This document shows, piece after piece, positions 1 to 6,780 of a DNA stretch of 26,576 bases (its first letter is position 1; every line of letters begins with the position of its first letter). Origin of the DNA: an uncultured Spirochaetales bacterium (GTDB taxonomy: Bacteria > Spirochaetota > Spirochaetia > Sphaerochaetales > Sphaerochaetaceae). The translations under genes and the position numbers were made by a program. The notes beneath the pieces are model-generated. The model was given only the letters and a program-made list of their open reading frames with translations, searched no databases and was not told the DNA's origin. Location: assembly GCA_949292445.1 (NCBI GenBank), contig CASEZU010000137.1:1-26576 (forward strand). Direction: 5' to 3'.

Positions 1-750
1 AAGAGAGCTGATTGCAGGGCTCTCTTCTGCGGTACTACGGGCCTCGACAGCGATGCAGATGCCGCGCTTCTGCATTCCCTTTATTCTAATGAATGCGGTC
101 TTTCCTGCCCGGTACGGATCATCAGTGATGCGGAGCTTGCTCATTATGCGGTAACGGATGGTAAAGGCATTGTCATTGTTGCCGGTACAGGATGCATTGC
201 CTTCGGCTCCAGCCGCAGCGGAGTACGCGGCCGTGCCGGCGGATGGCTTTTCACAATACTCGGGGATGAGGGCGGCGGCGCCTGGATAAGTCGCAGGGCC
301 CTGCAGCTGCTTTCCAGGTATCTGGACGGAGCTGTAGGGGAGTCCCTTCTCATAAGAGTCCTCCGCGAGAAGCTGGGAGTAAATGGCCGCGATGATCTCT
401 GCCGCATTGCCGGTTCACTCTGCAATCCACCGTTCAGGGTACCTTCTCTGGGAGCGGTGGTATCTGAATGTGCTGATTCCGGAGACAAGAATGCGATAGC
501 GATTCTGGAAGAGGCGGCTCAGCATGCTTTCTCTCTTGTGCTGGATCTCGATGCAGCCCTTGCGGTAAGCCGCGGCTGGCCTGATTTCCCTGTAGGATTA
601 TGGGGCAGCACGATACTTGGCTCAGCAGTGATGAGAAAGCGATTTGAAGACCTTCTTCATGAAAGGTATCCGGAAGCTGTGATTGTCCTTCCGGAAAGAA
701 GCGCACTGGAGGCTGCGGCCTGCCAGGCTCTCAGGATGTGGCTGCATTAA
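1..750 (+). CDS. BadF/BadG/BcrA/BcrD-type ATPase (N-acetylglucosamine kinase-like), 5' truncated
   Basis: The reading frame is open from the first base of the window to TAA at 748-750, so only the last 249 residues are present and the true start lies upstream. The ASKHA-fold ATPase signature is visible: a phosphate-binding stretch VAGTGCIAFGSS (about residues 59-70) and then GDEGGGAWISRRAL (about residues 88-101), which matches the GDEGSGYWIG block of BadF-family sugar kinases. The family includes N-acetylglucosamine/glucosamine kinases and 2-hydroxyacyl-CoA dehydratase activators. The activators carry a CxxC-type iron-sulfur site, which I do not see, so an amino-sugar kinase that phosphorylates a recycled or imported sugar in the cytoplasm is the better guess. 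The substrate cannot be fixed. A hairpin at 756-791 separates it from the convergent fucO. Confidence 0.8.
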   Translation, partial: KRADCRALFCGTTGLDSDADAALLHSLYSNECGLSCPVRIISDAELAHYAVTDGKGIVIVAGTGCIAFGSSRSGVRGRAGGWLFTILGDEGGGAWISRRALQLLSRYLDGAVGESLLIRVLREKLGVNGRDDLCRIAGSLCNPPFRVPSLGAVVSECADSGDKNAIAILEEAAQHAFSLVLDLDAALAVSRGWPDFPVGLWGSTILGSAVMRKRFEDLLHERYPEAVIVLPERSALEAAACQALRMWLH

Positions 751-755
751 TGAAA

Positions 756-791
756 AAGCTGCCGTACGGATCATTGCCGATGCGGCAGCTT
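756..791 (-). terminator. Intrinsic terminator of fucO, possibly bidirectional
   Basis: The arms AAGCTGCCG (756-764) and CGGCAGCTT (783-791) pair perfectly, with an inner CGG/CCG pairing (767-769 with 777-779). Read on the minus strand the stem is followed at once by a T run (complement of 753-757), which fits a Rho-independent terminator for fucO. On the plus strand no good T tract follows, so its use by the upstream kinase gene is less sure. Confidence 0.75.
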
Positions 792-798
792 GCTGAAG

Positions 799-1947
799 TT
801 ATTTCATTATCTTCCTGAAAAGATTCTTGAAGTCATCAATGGTTGCTTCCTTCGGATTGCCGGGAGCACATGCATCCGCTGCAGCGCTCTTGGCGAGGAA
901 CTCCAGATCCTCTTCCTTAACAGCATCGAGCTTCTCGGGGATTCCCACATCTTTGGAAAGCTGTCTCACAGCGTCTATTGCTGCTCTGCGGTACTCAGCC
1001 TGAGACATTGAGTCGACGTTCTTCACGCCCATGGCCCTGGCTATTTCCCTGTATTTTTCTCCTGTAGCATCGGCGTTGAACTCCATGACGATCGGGAGCA
1101 TCATCGCACATGCAACTCCGTGCGGTGTGTCATAGACTGCACCAAGAGTATGAGCCATTGAGTGGGCGATTCCGAGTCCTACATTCGAGAAGCCCATTCC
1201 TGCTATATACTGGCCAAGAGCCATCTCCTTCTTTCCCTCACTGTCTCCGGCTACGGAAGCGCGGAGTGAGCGGGCGATGATCTCTATCGCCTTGAGATGG
1301 AACATGTCTGTCATTTCCCATGCAGCCTTTGTCGTATAGCCTTCGATGGCGTGTGTGAGGGCATCCATTCCTGTTGCTGCCGTGAGGCTCTTCGGCATGG
1401 TTGCCATCATGTCCGGATCTACTACTGCGACCACTGGCATATCATGCGGATCGACGCAGACGAATTTCCTCTTTTTCTGCACATCTGTGATGACATAGTT
1501 GATCGTGACCTCCGCAGCTGTTCCGGCTGTTGTCGGTACGGCTATGATCGGGGTGCACGGATTCTTTGTGGGAGCTGTGCCCTCGAGGCTTCTGACATCC
1601 TCGAATTCCGGGTTCGCTATGATGATTCCGATGGCTTTTGCAGTATCCATCGAGCTGCCGCCTCCGATGGCGACGATGCAGTCCGTGCCGGCCTCCTTGA
1701 ATGCCTGCACGCCATGCTGGACATTCTCGATTGTCGGGTTTGCTTTGATGTCCGTATAGAGGGAGTAGGGGATGCCCGCCTCATCGAGTACGTCTGTCAC
1801 TTTCTTAGTGACACCGAATTTCACGAGGTCCGGATCTGAGCATACAAAGGCTTTCCTGAAGCCCCTGGCCTTTATCTCGTTTGCTATCTCCCTGATGGCA
1901 CCGCTGCCATGATAGGAAGTTTCATTCAGCATGATTCTGTTAGACAT
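799..1947 (-). CDS. fucO: Lactaldehyde reductase / 1,2-propanediol oxidoreductase (iron-containing alcohol dehydrogenase)
   Basis: The 382-residue protein is a group III, Fe2+-dependent NAD(H) alcohol dehydrogenase. It resembles E. coli FucO along its whole length, including the start (MSNRIMLNET), the VPTTAGTAAEVTINYVITD block and KFVCVDPHD. FucO reduces L-lactaldehyde to (S)-1,2-propanediol during anaerobic fucose or rhamnose use. The nucleotide-binding GGGS is at 95-98. The four metal ligands are in place: Asp195, His199, His262 and His276 (E. coli 196/200/263/277). The length is that of the family. A Shine-Dalgarno GGAGGAA (complement of 1955-1961) lies 7 nt before the ATG. No fucose or rhamnose genes are in the window and the gene stands alone between two minus-strand signals, so the physiological substrate could be another short aldehyde. 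Confidence 0.93.
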   Translation of the reverse strand: MSNRIMLNETSYHGSGAIREIANEIKARGFRKAFVCSDPDLVKFGVTKKVTDVLDEAGIPYSLYTDIKANPTIENVQHGVQAFKEAGTDCIVAIGGGSSMDTAKAIGIIIANPEFEDVRSLEGTAPTKNPCTPIIAVPTTAGTAAEVTINYVITDVQKKRKFVCVDPHDMPVVAVVDPDMMATMPKSLTAATGMDALTHAIEGYTTKAAWEMTDMFHLKAIEIIARSLRASVAGDSEGKKEMALGQYIAGMGFSNVGLGIAHSMAHTLGAVYDTPHGVACAMMLPIVMEFNADATGEKYREIARAMGVKNVDSMSQAEYRRAAIDAVRQLSKDVGIPEKLDAVKEEDLEFLAKSAAADACAPGNPKEATIDDFKNLFRKIMK

Positions 1948-1968
1948 ATGAGTATTCCTCCAATCCTG

Positions 1969-1997
1969 AATATAGTTTCATGTCTGGGAAACGGAAA
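1969..1997 (-). promoter_or_regulatory. Candidate sigma70-type promoter of fucO
   Basis: On the minus strand TTTCCG (complement of 1992-1997) and TATATT (complement of 1969-1974, five of six matches to the -10 consensus) are 17 nt apart. A transcript would start near 1962-1963, which is very close to the Shine-Dalgarno. The -35 match is weak, so this is only a candidate. Confidence 0.3.
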
Positions 1998-2342
1998 GTG
2001 GCAGTGGAAGATTGCTGGTTATATTAACTGAAGTGGAATTGAAGGAGAGTGTTTTTGAAAGCAGCCTTGAAATCATCACATCACGTAAGAACATTGTATG
2101 ACGTATTAACACAAATATCAGAAGACTCATTATCGAGAATGAGCAGAAGAATCAGGAAAGAGTGCAGTATTATATCTCAAAACATAGCCTGATAATGGCT
2201 TTTCGATTTCAAGTCTCCAGTTCATGCGTCGTCTATTCCTTGCATATCCAAATCAACAGACACTGTCTGACCAATTGAGCTGGTCACATTATTGTGAGCT
2301 TCTGACAATCTCTATGGAAAAGAAAGAAGATAAGAAGGCTGA
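1975..2342. other. Non-coding, AT-richer interval with a possible decayed reading frame
   Basis: This stretch between fucO and fic has no credible intact gene. On the plus strand one frame is stop-free from 2102 to the TGA at 2276-2278 (58 codons) and is interrupted by a single TGA (2099-2101) from an earlier open piece in the same frame. Part of its translation, RRLIIENEQKNQERVQYYI, looks protein-like (charged, helical), but there is no start codon or Shine-Dalgarno. I do not recognise the sequence. It may be the remnant of a gene that arrived with the neighbouring fic. A short inverted repeat GACCA/TGGTC (2269-2285) is also present. Apart from the fucO promoter, nothing else could be assigned. 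Confidence 0.3.
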
Positions 2343-3110
2343 TCACTTCCTTTCAAAAGGAATTCTGAGAAGTCTCATGAAATCCTTCTGAGTCTGCAAT
2401 TCAGTTTTTGCAATGAAATCAATGAAGCCATCCAGTTTTCCTTTCCCAAGCCGATAACTCTGCAATGCAGAAATATAATCATGTCTGAAAATCGGTGGAA
2501 TCGAGACTGGCAGATAGCCATGCTGAAGAAAGATTGTATTCATCACAAGCCTTGATACTCTTCCATTTCCATCTCTAAATGGATGTATCGATACCAGCTT
2601 TGCATGGGCCTCTGCAGCAAAGACAATGGTCTCTTCTTTGCTTTCGGCCTCGGAGAGCCACTCTGCAAAACCATCGAATAATGCAGGAACATTTTGGTAT
2701 TGTGGAAGACTCTCATCAAGTCCTGTAATGATTACATCAACATCCCTGAGCTTTCCCGGCTGCAGTTCTGGCTGTCCGAATGTCACAAGTTCATGGAAAT
2801 GGAGGATATCATCTTTGGATACTGTTTTTGATTCGAGAAGAGTGAACATGAAGTCATAGGCCTTCCCGCCGCCTATGGCCTCGAACATTTCGCCAAGAGT
2901 ATGCTGACCTACAGTCACACCATCACGAAGAATGATTGCAGTCTCATCCTCTGTGAGTGTATTGCCTTCAATAGCATTCGAACTCCAGACATTCGGGACT
3001 CTATAGAAGTCCTCAATCTGGCTAAGCATGAATGGATCGGAAAATGGTCGTTTCTCCGATATAGCCTCTTTTCTTGCTTTGCATTCTTCAATGATCTGCT
3101 TTGAAAACAT
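2343..3110 (-). CDS. Fic-domain protein (probable AMP transferase, self-inhibited)
   Basis: The 255-residue protein carries the complete Fic active-site motif HPFRDGNGRVSR (residues 176-187), with catalytic His176 and the Asp180/Asn182/Arg184 set used to bind Mg-ATP. Such enzymes move AMP, or sometimes another nucleotide, onto Ser/Thr/Tyr hydroxyls of target proteins. An N-terminal inhibitory motif SNAIEG (residues 44-49) matches the S/TxxxE(G/N) consensus and should place Glu48 over the ATP site, so this is a class II, intramolecularly inhibited Fic protein and needs no separate antitoxin; none is seen beside it. Signal peptide and membrane segments are absent. The weak Shine-Dalgarno AGGAC is 6-8 nt before the ATG. 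The gene is AT-richer than its neighbours and lies next to a tRNA, which hints at horizontal acquisition. The target is unknown. Confidence 0.9.
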   Translation of the reverse strand: MFSKQIIEECKARKEAISEKRPFSDPFMLSQIEDFYRVPNVWSSNAIEGNTLTEDETAIILRDGVTVGQHTLGEMFEAIGGGKAYDFMFTLLESKTVSKDDILHFHELVTFGQPELQPGKLRDVDVIITGLDESLPQYQNVPALFDGFAEWLSEAESKEETIVFAAEAHAKLVSIHPFRDGNGRVSRLVMNTIFLQHGYLPVSIPPIFRHDYISALQSYRLGKGKLDGFIDFIAKTELQTQKDFMRLLRIPFERK

Positions 3111-3155
3111 TGTATAGTCCTGAATGTTTGAAACCAGATTTACATGGTTTACAAT

Positions 3156-3184
3156 ATTTTATAGCAAAATGAAATAATCGCCAA
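3156..3184 (-). promoter_or_regulatory. Candidate sigma70-type promoter of fic
   Basis: On the minus strand TTGGCG (complement of 3179-3184) and TAAAAT (complement of 3156-3161) are 17 nt apart. Transcription would begin near 3149, about 38 nt before the fic ATG. The promoter lies downstream of the tRNA-Val terminator, so fic is probably transcribed on its own. Confidence 0.5.
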
Positions 3185-3231
3185 TATATCATTACTTAAG
3201 TGTCCTCTGTTTCTGAGGGTATCCGGTAAAG

Positions 3232-3275
3232 AAAAAAGGCTTATCCAATTCCTTTTCTGGAATAGAATAAGCCTT
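3232..3275 (-). terminator. Intrinsic terminator of tRNA-Val
   Basis: On the minus strand AAGGCTTAT and ATAAGCCT pair (complements of 3267-3275 and 3237-3244), with an inner GGAAT/ATTCC-type pairing. The stem is followed by a run of six T (complement of 3232-3237) and further T-rich sequence. This is a textbook Rho-independent terminator a few bases after the tRNA 3' end. Confidence 0.85.
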
Positions 3276-3277
3276 AG

Positions 3278-3349
3278 TGGGCGATGGCAGGATCGAACTG
3301 CCGACTTCCACGATGTCAACGTGACACTCTCCCGCTGAGTTAACCGCCC
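3278..3349 (-). tRNA. tRNA-Val (anticodon GAC)
   Basis: The 72-nt minus-strand sequence folds as a full cloverleaf. The acceptor stem is GGGCGGT/ATCGCCC with discriminator A. The D arm is ACTC-loop-GAGT. The anticodon stem is TCACG/CGTGG around the loop TTGACAT, giving anticodon GAC for valine codons GUC/GUU. The variable loop has five bases and the T arm is GGCAG-TTCGATC-CTGCC. The CCA end is not encoded (CTA follows), so it must be added after transcription. It has its own promoter and terminator and diverges from the pyrimidine operon. Confidence 0.95.
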
Positions 3350-3361
3350 GAACGTTGGCAC

Positions 3362-3389
3362 TTTATCACTTATGGCATCATATTGTCAA
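3362..3389 (-). promoter_or_regulatory. Promoter of tRNA-Val
   Basis: On the minus strand a perfect -35 box TTGACA (complement of 3384-3389) and GATAAA (complement of 3362-3367) are 16 nt apart. The predicted transcript start, around 3355, is a few bases before the mature tRNA 5' end at 3349. Confidence 0.65.
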
Positions 3390-3414
3390 TAGTCATGCTG
3401 CATGATCTTCTGAC

Positions 3415-3442
3415 TTGGGATTTCACATTTCCATAATATTAT
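3415..3442 (+). promoter_or_regulatory. Candidate promoter of the pyrimidine operon
   Basis: TTGGGA (3415-3420) and TATTAT (3437-3442) are 16 nt apart. Transcription would begin near 3449, giving a leader of about 140 nt before pyrBI that contains the leader ORF and the attenuator. No other convincing promoter lies between the tRNA promoter and the leader ORF. Confidence 0.5.
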
Positions 3443-3489
3443 AGACACCTTCAGTCCCTTCTGATATCCTACACGATTGGAGGCAAGGG

Positions 3490-3597
3490 ATGACAGATAT
3501 CATGGAGCTTTCTTACGGATCTATGACCCTTACCTTATTGTTTCTGAATGGCAGCCGGCATTGTCCGGCTTTTTTATTAAGGAGAGGCTATGTCTAA
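3490..3597 (+). CDS. Candidate pyrBI leader peptide (35 codons, pyrL-like)
   Basis: A small ORF starts at ATG 3490 with a strong Shine-Dalgarno GGAGG (3479-3483) 6 nt before it. It runs through the attenuator hairpin and stops at TAA 3595-3597, overlapping the pyrBI start (3590) by 8 nt in another frame. The peptide starts MTDIMELSYG and ends LLRRGYV. Before the hairpin the message has a U-rich pause-prone stretch (3526-3544). This geometry matches E. coli pyrL, where tight coupling of ribosome and polymerase at low UTP lets the ribosome melt the terminator. No peptide similarity to PyrL is claimed; the peptide itself is probably unimportant. The evidence is the Shine-Dalgarno, the position, the overlap and the terminator. 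Confidence 0.6.
   Translation: MTDIMELSYGSMTLTLLFLNGSRHCPAFLLRRGYV
3553..3577 (+). terminator. Transcription attenuator in front of pyrBI
   Basis: AGCCGG (3553-3558) and CCGGCT (3565-3570) form a GC-rich stem with a 6-nt loop, followed by T-rich sequence (3570-3577). It lies 13 nt before the pyrBI start and inside the leader ORF. A full intrinsic terminator directly before the first gene of a biosynthetic operon strongly suggests regulated readthrough. Confidence 0.8.
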
Positions 3598-5182
3598 TGT
3601 ATTCGCTTCAAGATCGCTCAATGTGATAGACGATCTTTCTATCAATGAACGCCGCTATTTCTTCAAGAAGGTGAAGGAGCTCAAGGATGCAATCATCGCC
3701 GGTGATGAAAAGGTGATGGACAGCTTCCGTATCAATGATCCTGATTTCGGAATCTATGAGGTTTTCCTGGAGGACAGCACAAGAACAAAGGAATCGTTCA
3801 GGAATGCGGCCAATTTCCATCATGCGAAAGTTTCTGAACTCATTTCCTCATCCTCTTCGATCAACAAGGGCGAGAGCTATGCTGATACATTCAACATGCT
3901 CTCCGGCTACCATAACTCGATATTCATCGTCAGAAGTAAGGTCGAGGGTCTTACAAAGTGGCTTTCTGAGGAATGCACCGAATATGCGGAGCGCAACGGA
4001 CTGCCATACAGGCCCGCATTCATCAATGCCGGAGACGGCAAGCACGAGCATCCCACACAGGAGCTTCTTGATGAGTTCTCATTCCTCGAGGATCTCGATA
4101 TGAATTTCGATTCCATCCACGTCGCACTTGTAGGAGATCTCTATCATGGACGCACAGTCCATTCCAAGGCTGACGGACTGAGGATCTTCGATCATGTCAA
4201 AGTCGATCTGATCGCGCCGGATGAGCTTATGATGCCGGAGTCATATATTGAGAAGATGAAGGAGAACGGTTTTGAAGTCTCAATCTATTCGTCGATAGAG
4301 GAGTATCTCAAAGCAGGTGATCCCGCAAAGCTCTGGTACTTCACAAGGCCGCAGCTCGAGAGAATGGGGGAGAGGATACTCCAGAAGCAGGAGATCCTCA
4401 GGGAGGCCATCACATTCCGCCGTGACTTCCTCCCGTATCTCAAGGAGGGCTCGAAGTTCTATCATCCGCTTCCGCGCCACAAGGAGCACCCGACGATTCC
4501 CACATGGCTGGACAAGACGCCGCTCAACGGATGGGAGAGACAGGCCATCAACGGGATGTACTGCAGGATCGTGCTTCTCTCCCTCATCGGAGGAAAGATC
4601 GGAGACGACTATGTCCCTGTTCCGGGAGACCATGAGACAGACAGGAGAACGGAGGAGTACATCATTCAGGTCGAACCTTCCAGAGACAGAAAGGATAAGA
4701 ATTATTCGGAGGGAGTACGGCCGATCACAGACGGTATCGTCATCGATCACATCTGCAAGGGGGATGAGCCCGGAGCCATTCGCAGTCATATGCGTCTCAT
4801 CTCATCCGTGCTTGGGCTGGATAACGGACGCGGAGGAGAGTGGGTGTCCCGCGGCTCTGACGGCCAGTATAAAGGCATTATTTTCCGCCCTGGTGCAAGG
4901 CCGCTGGAGAGAAAGGACCTCAAGAGACTTGCCGCTGTCGCTCCTCACTGCACGCTGAACATCATCCGTGATGGACGTGTTGCCGAGAAATACAGGACGC
5001 ATATGCCGCCGCGTATCTACAACTTCGATGATCTCTGCTGCCAGAATGAGGCATGCATCTCGAATCCTGTGAATGGGGAAGGGGTTCCCGCCTCATTCTA
5101 CAGGACGGCAGACGGACACTTTGCATGCGCATACTGCGGACGCTTCCATTCCTTCAAGGAAATCTGGAAAAAACGCTCATAA
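3590..5182 (+). CDS. pyrBI: Aspartate carbamoyltransferase, fused catalytic and regulatory chains
   Basis: The 530-residue protein catalyses carbamoyl phosphate + aspartate to N-carbamoylaspartate, step 2 of UMP synthesis. The catalytic part (about 1-345) has the carbamoyl-phosphate loop STRT (63-66), HPTQELLDEF (154-163), GDLYHGRTVHS (182-192) and HPLPR (292-296). After a short charged linker (about 346-375) comes a PyrI-like nucleotide-binding domain that starts near VRPITDGIVIDHI, and a zinc domain with Cys484, Cys489, Cys513 and Cys516 in the CysX4Cys...CysX2Cys spacing of E. coli PyrI. Such fusions are known from Treponema and Thermotoga. E. coli makes the two chains separately (311 and 153 residues). 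Allosteric control by CTP/ATP is expected but not shown. The Shine-Dalgarno AAGGAGA precedes the start; pyrE follows after 21 nt. Confidence 0.95.
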   Translation: MSNVFASRSLNVIDDLSINERRYFFKKVKELKDAIIAGDEKVMDSFRINDPDFGIYEVFLEDSTRTKESFRNAANFHHAKVSELISSSSSINKGESYADTFNMLSGYHNSIFIVRSKVEGLTKWLSEECTEYAERNGLPYRPAFINAGDGKHEHPTQELLDEFSFLEDLDMNFDSIHVALVGDLYHGRTVHSKADGLRIFDHVKVDLIAPDELMMPESYIEKMKENGFEVSIYSSIEEYLKAGDPAKLWYFTRPQLERMGERILQKQEILREAITFRRDFLPYLKEGSKFYHPLPRHKEHPTIPTWLDKTPLNGWERQAINGMYCRIVLLSLIGGKIGDDYVPVPGDHETDRRTEEYIIQVEPSRDRKDKNYSEGVRPITDGIVIDHICKGDEPGAIRSHMRLISSVLGLDNGRGGEWVSRGSDGQYKGIIFRPGARPLERKDLKRLAAVAPHCTLNIIRDGRVAEKYRTHMPPRIYNFDDLCCQNEACISNPVNGEGVPASFYRTADGHFACAYCGRFHSFKEIWKKRS

Positions 5183-5203
5183 CTGCTACAATGGGAGAGA
5201 GAT

Positions 5204-5902
5204 ATGAAAAGATTGGATGAAATAACAGAATATTATGGACCGATACTCGCGAAGGGTGCTTTCGAGCTCGGGGCGATCAAGCTCTCCCCGGCTGCGCCCT
5301 TCACATGGGCTTCCGGGTACAGAATGCCCATCTACAACGACAACAGGATGTTCCTTGCGTCTCCGAAGTACAGGGCACTGATCCGCGATGCCTTCGCAGA
5401 CATGCTTGCTGCCACCGGAGAGAAGTGCGACAACATCGCCGGCACGGCGACTGCGGGAATCCCTCATGCGACAAGCCTTGCTGACATGCTTTACAAGCCG
5501 CTCTCATATGTTCGCTCATCTTCGAAAGATCATGGGCTCGGCCATCAGATAGAGGGTATCGGCAAGGACGGCTACGGAAAGCAGAAGGTCGTACTCATCG
5601 AGGACCTTATATCCACCGGTTCCTCATCGCTCAAGGCTGTCGAGGCCATCAGGAATGCGGACGGTGACTGCTGCCTCTGCCTTGCAATCTTCACATATGG
5701 CCTGCAAGCCGCAGTCGATGCGTTCGCGGCTCTTGATCCGGAGTGCGTTTTCCATACGATCCTGTCCTACGACACGATGATCCATACAGCCTGTGAGACA
5801 GGATACATCTCCTCCGATGAGGCTGACATCCTTCACGAGTGGCGCGATGATCCGTTCGGATGGGGAGAGAAGAGAGGCTGGCCCAGGGAGGTGAAGGCAT
5901 GA
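5204..5902 (+). CDS. pyrE: Orotate phosphoribosyltransferase
   Basis: The 232-residue cytosolic enzyme joins orotate and PRPP to give OMP, step 5 of UMP synthesis. The type I phosphoribosyltransferase PRPP motif VVLIEDLISTGSS is at 129-141. The flexible catalytic loop is in the region SYVRSSSKDHGLGHQIEG (101-118), with the Lys-Asp-His-Gly form of the usual K-x-HG. FTWASGYRMPIYNDNR (33-48) matches the substrate-binding N-terminal hood of PyrE. The start is supported by a purine-rich GGGAGAG (5193-5199) 4 nt before the ATG. The stop codon overlaps the pyrF start (ATGA), so the two are translationally coupled. Confidence 0.93.
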   Translation: MKRLDEITEYYGPILAKGAFELGAIKLSPAAPFTWASGYRMPIYNDNRMFLASPKYRALIRDAFADMLAATGEKCDNIAGTATAGIPHATSLADMLYKPLSYVRSSSKDHGLGHQIEGIGKDGYGKQKVVLIEDLISTGSSSLKAVEAIRNADGDCCLCLAIFTYGLQAAVDAFAALDPECVFHTILSYDTMIHTACETGYISSDEADILHEWRDDPFGWGEKRGWPREVKA

Positions 5903-6780
5903 GCTATATTGATAATCTGAGGCAGAGCGCCAGAGAAGCGGGGAATGTGGTCTGCATGGGCCTCGATCCCGTTGTTTCAGTGCTCCCTGAGTCCGAGGCG
6001 CCGCTCCGTGAACGCCTCGCCGGCTATTTCGCCGACATCTTCCACCGCATGAGGCTGGAGGGGATATCTCCGGCGGCATTCAAGCCGAATCTCGGTTACT
6101 ATTCCTCGCTTGATAATCCGCGCGAGGAGGATTTCCAGGGCTCTCTCGCTCTTGCGGACATCATGGATCTCCTGGAGAATTATTACCCCGGTGTTCCTGT
6201 GATTCTCGACAGCAAGCGCGGTGACATAGCACGCTCAAGCGGCAATTATGCAAAAGAGGCTTTCGAGTGCTGGAAGGCAGATGCTGTCACTGTATCACCG
6301 TACATGGGTACTGATTCCGTGCTTCCGTTCGCTTATGAGGGCAAGGGCGTGTACATTCTCAACAGGACATCGAATCCCGGTGCTGCGGATCTGCAGAACA
6401 TGCTTGCCATGGACATGGTTGACGAGAAGGAGCTTTATCCGATGTATATTGCCGTTGCCCACCGCATCTCGCACTGGGCTTCGGAGCATCCTGGCATCGG
6501 TGCTGTTGTCGGAGCGACAAGCATGAAGGAATTGGGAGAGATCGCGGACTATTACAGCGACAGGGAGATTCCGATGCTTATTCCGGGAGTCGGATCACAG
6601 GGCGGAAGCGCCGCAGATGTGATGGCGGCACTCAAGGCAGCAGGATATCCTGCTGAGCTTGCCAGGATAAATTCCTCCTCAGGACTCACTCACCCATGGA
6701 AGAAGGGGGCAGCTCCCGAGGACTGGCTTGATCAGGTGATGGCTGCTGTCCACTCACTCTTTGCGGAGGCTGCTGTCTGA
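5899..6780 (+). CDS. pyrF: Orotidine 5'-phosphate decarboxylase (family 2 type)
   Basis: The 293-residue enzyme decarboxylates OMP to UMP, the last step of the pathway. The catalytic charged array is seen in VILDSKRGDIARSS (101-114), with Lys106 between Asp104 and Asp109. GLDP (21-24), KPNLGYY (62-68) and PGVGSQGG (229-236) are further family blocks. Length and block spacing fit the longer, family 2 OMP decarboxylases rather than the roughly 230-residue E. coli form. I place the start at ATG 5899, which overlaps the pyrE stop and has GGAGGTG at 5887-5893. An in-frame ATG at 5860 lies inside pyrE, lacks a Shine-Dalgarno and would add 13 residues with no counterpart. Its stop overlaps the pyrDK start. 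Confidence 0.93.
   Translation: MSYIDNLRQSAREAGNVVCMGLDPVVSVLPESEAPLRERLAGYFADIFHRMRLEGISPAAFKPNLGYYSSLDNPREEDFQGSLALADIMDLLENYYPGVPVILDSKRGDIARSSGNYAKEAFECWKADAVTVSPYMGTDSVLPFAYEGKGVYILNRTSNPGAADLQNMLAMDMVDEKELYPMYIAVAHRISHWASEHPGIGAVVGATSMKELGEIADYYSDREIPMLIPGVGSQGGSAADVMAALKAAGYPAELARINSSSGLTHPWKKGAAPEDWLDQVMAAVHSLFAEAAV

Noticed and set aside
1297..1839. Plus-strand open frame (180 codons) antisense to fucO
   Set aside because: Cys- and His-rich composition is the mirror of fucO codons; fucO is unambiguous.
3278..3349. tRNA-Val as an integration (att) site for the fic patch
   Set aside because: I looked for a second copy of the tRNA 3' end within the window and saw none, and no integrase is present; only the composition shift remains.
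5860..5898. Upstream in-frame ATG for pyrF
   Set aside because: It lies inside pyrE with no Shine-Dalgarno; ATG 5899 has GGAGGTG and overlaps the pyrE stop, as elsewhere in the operon.
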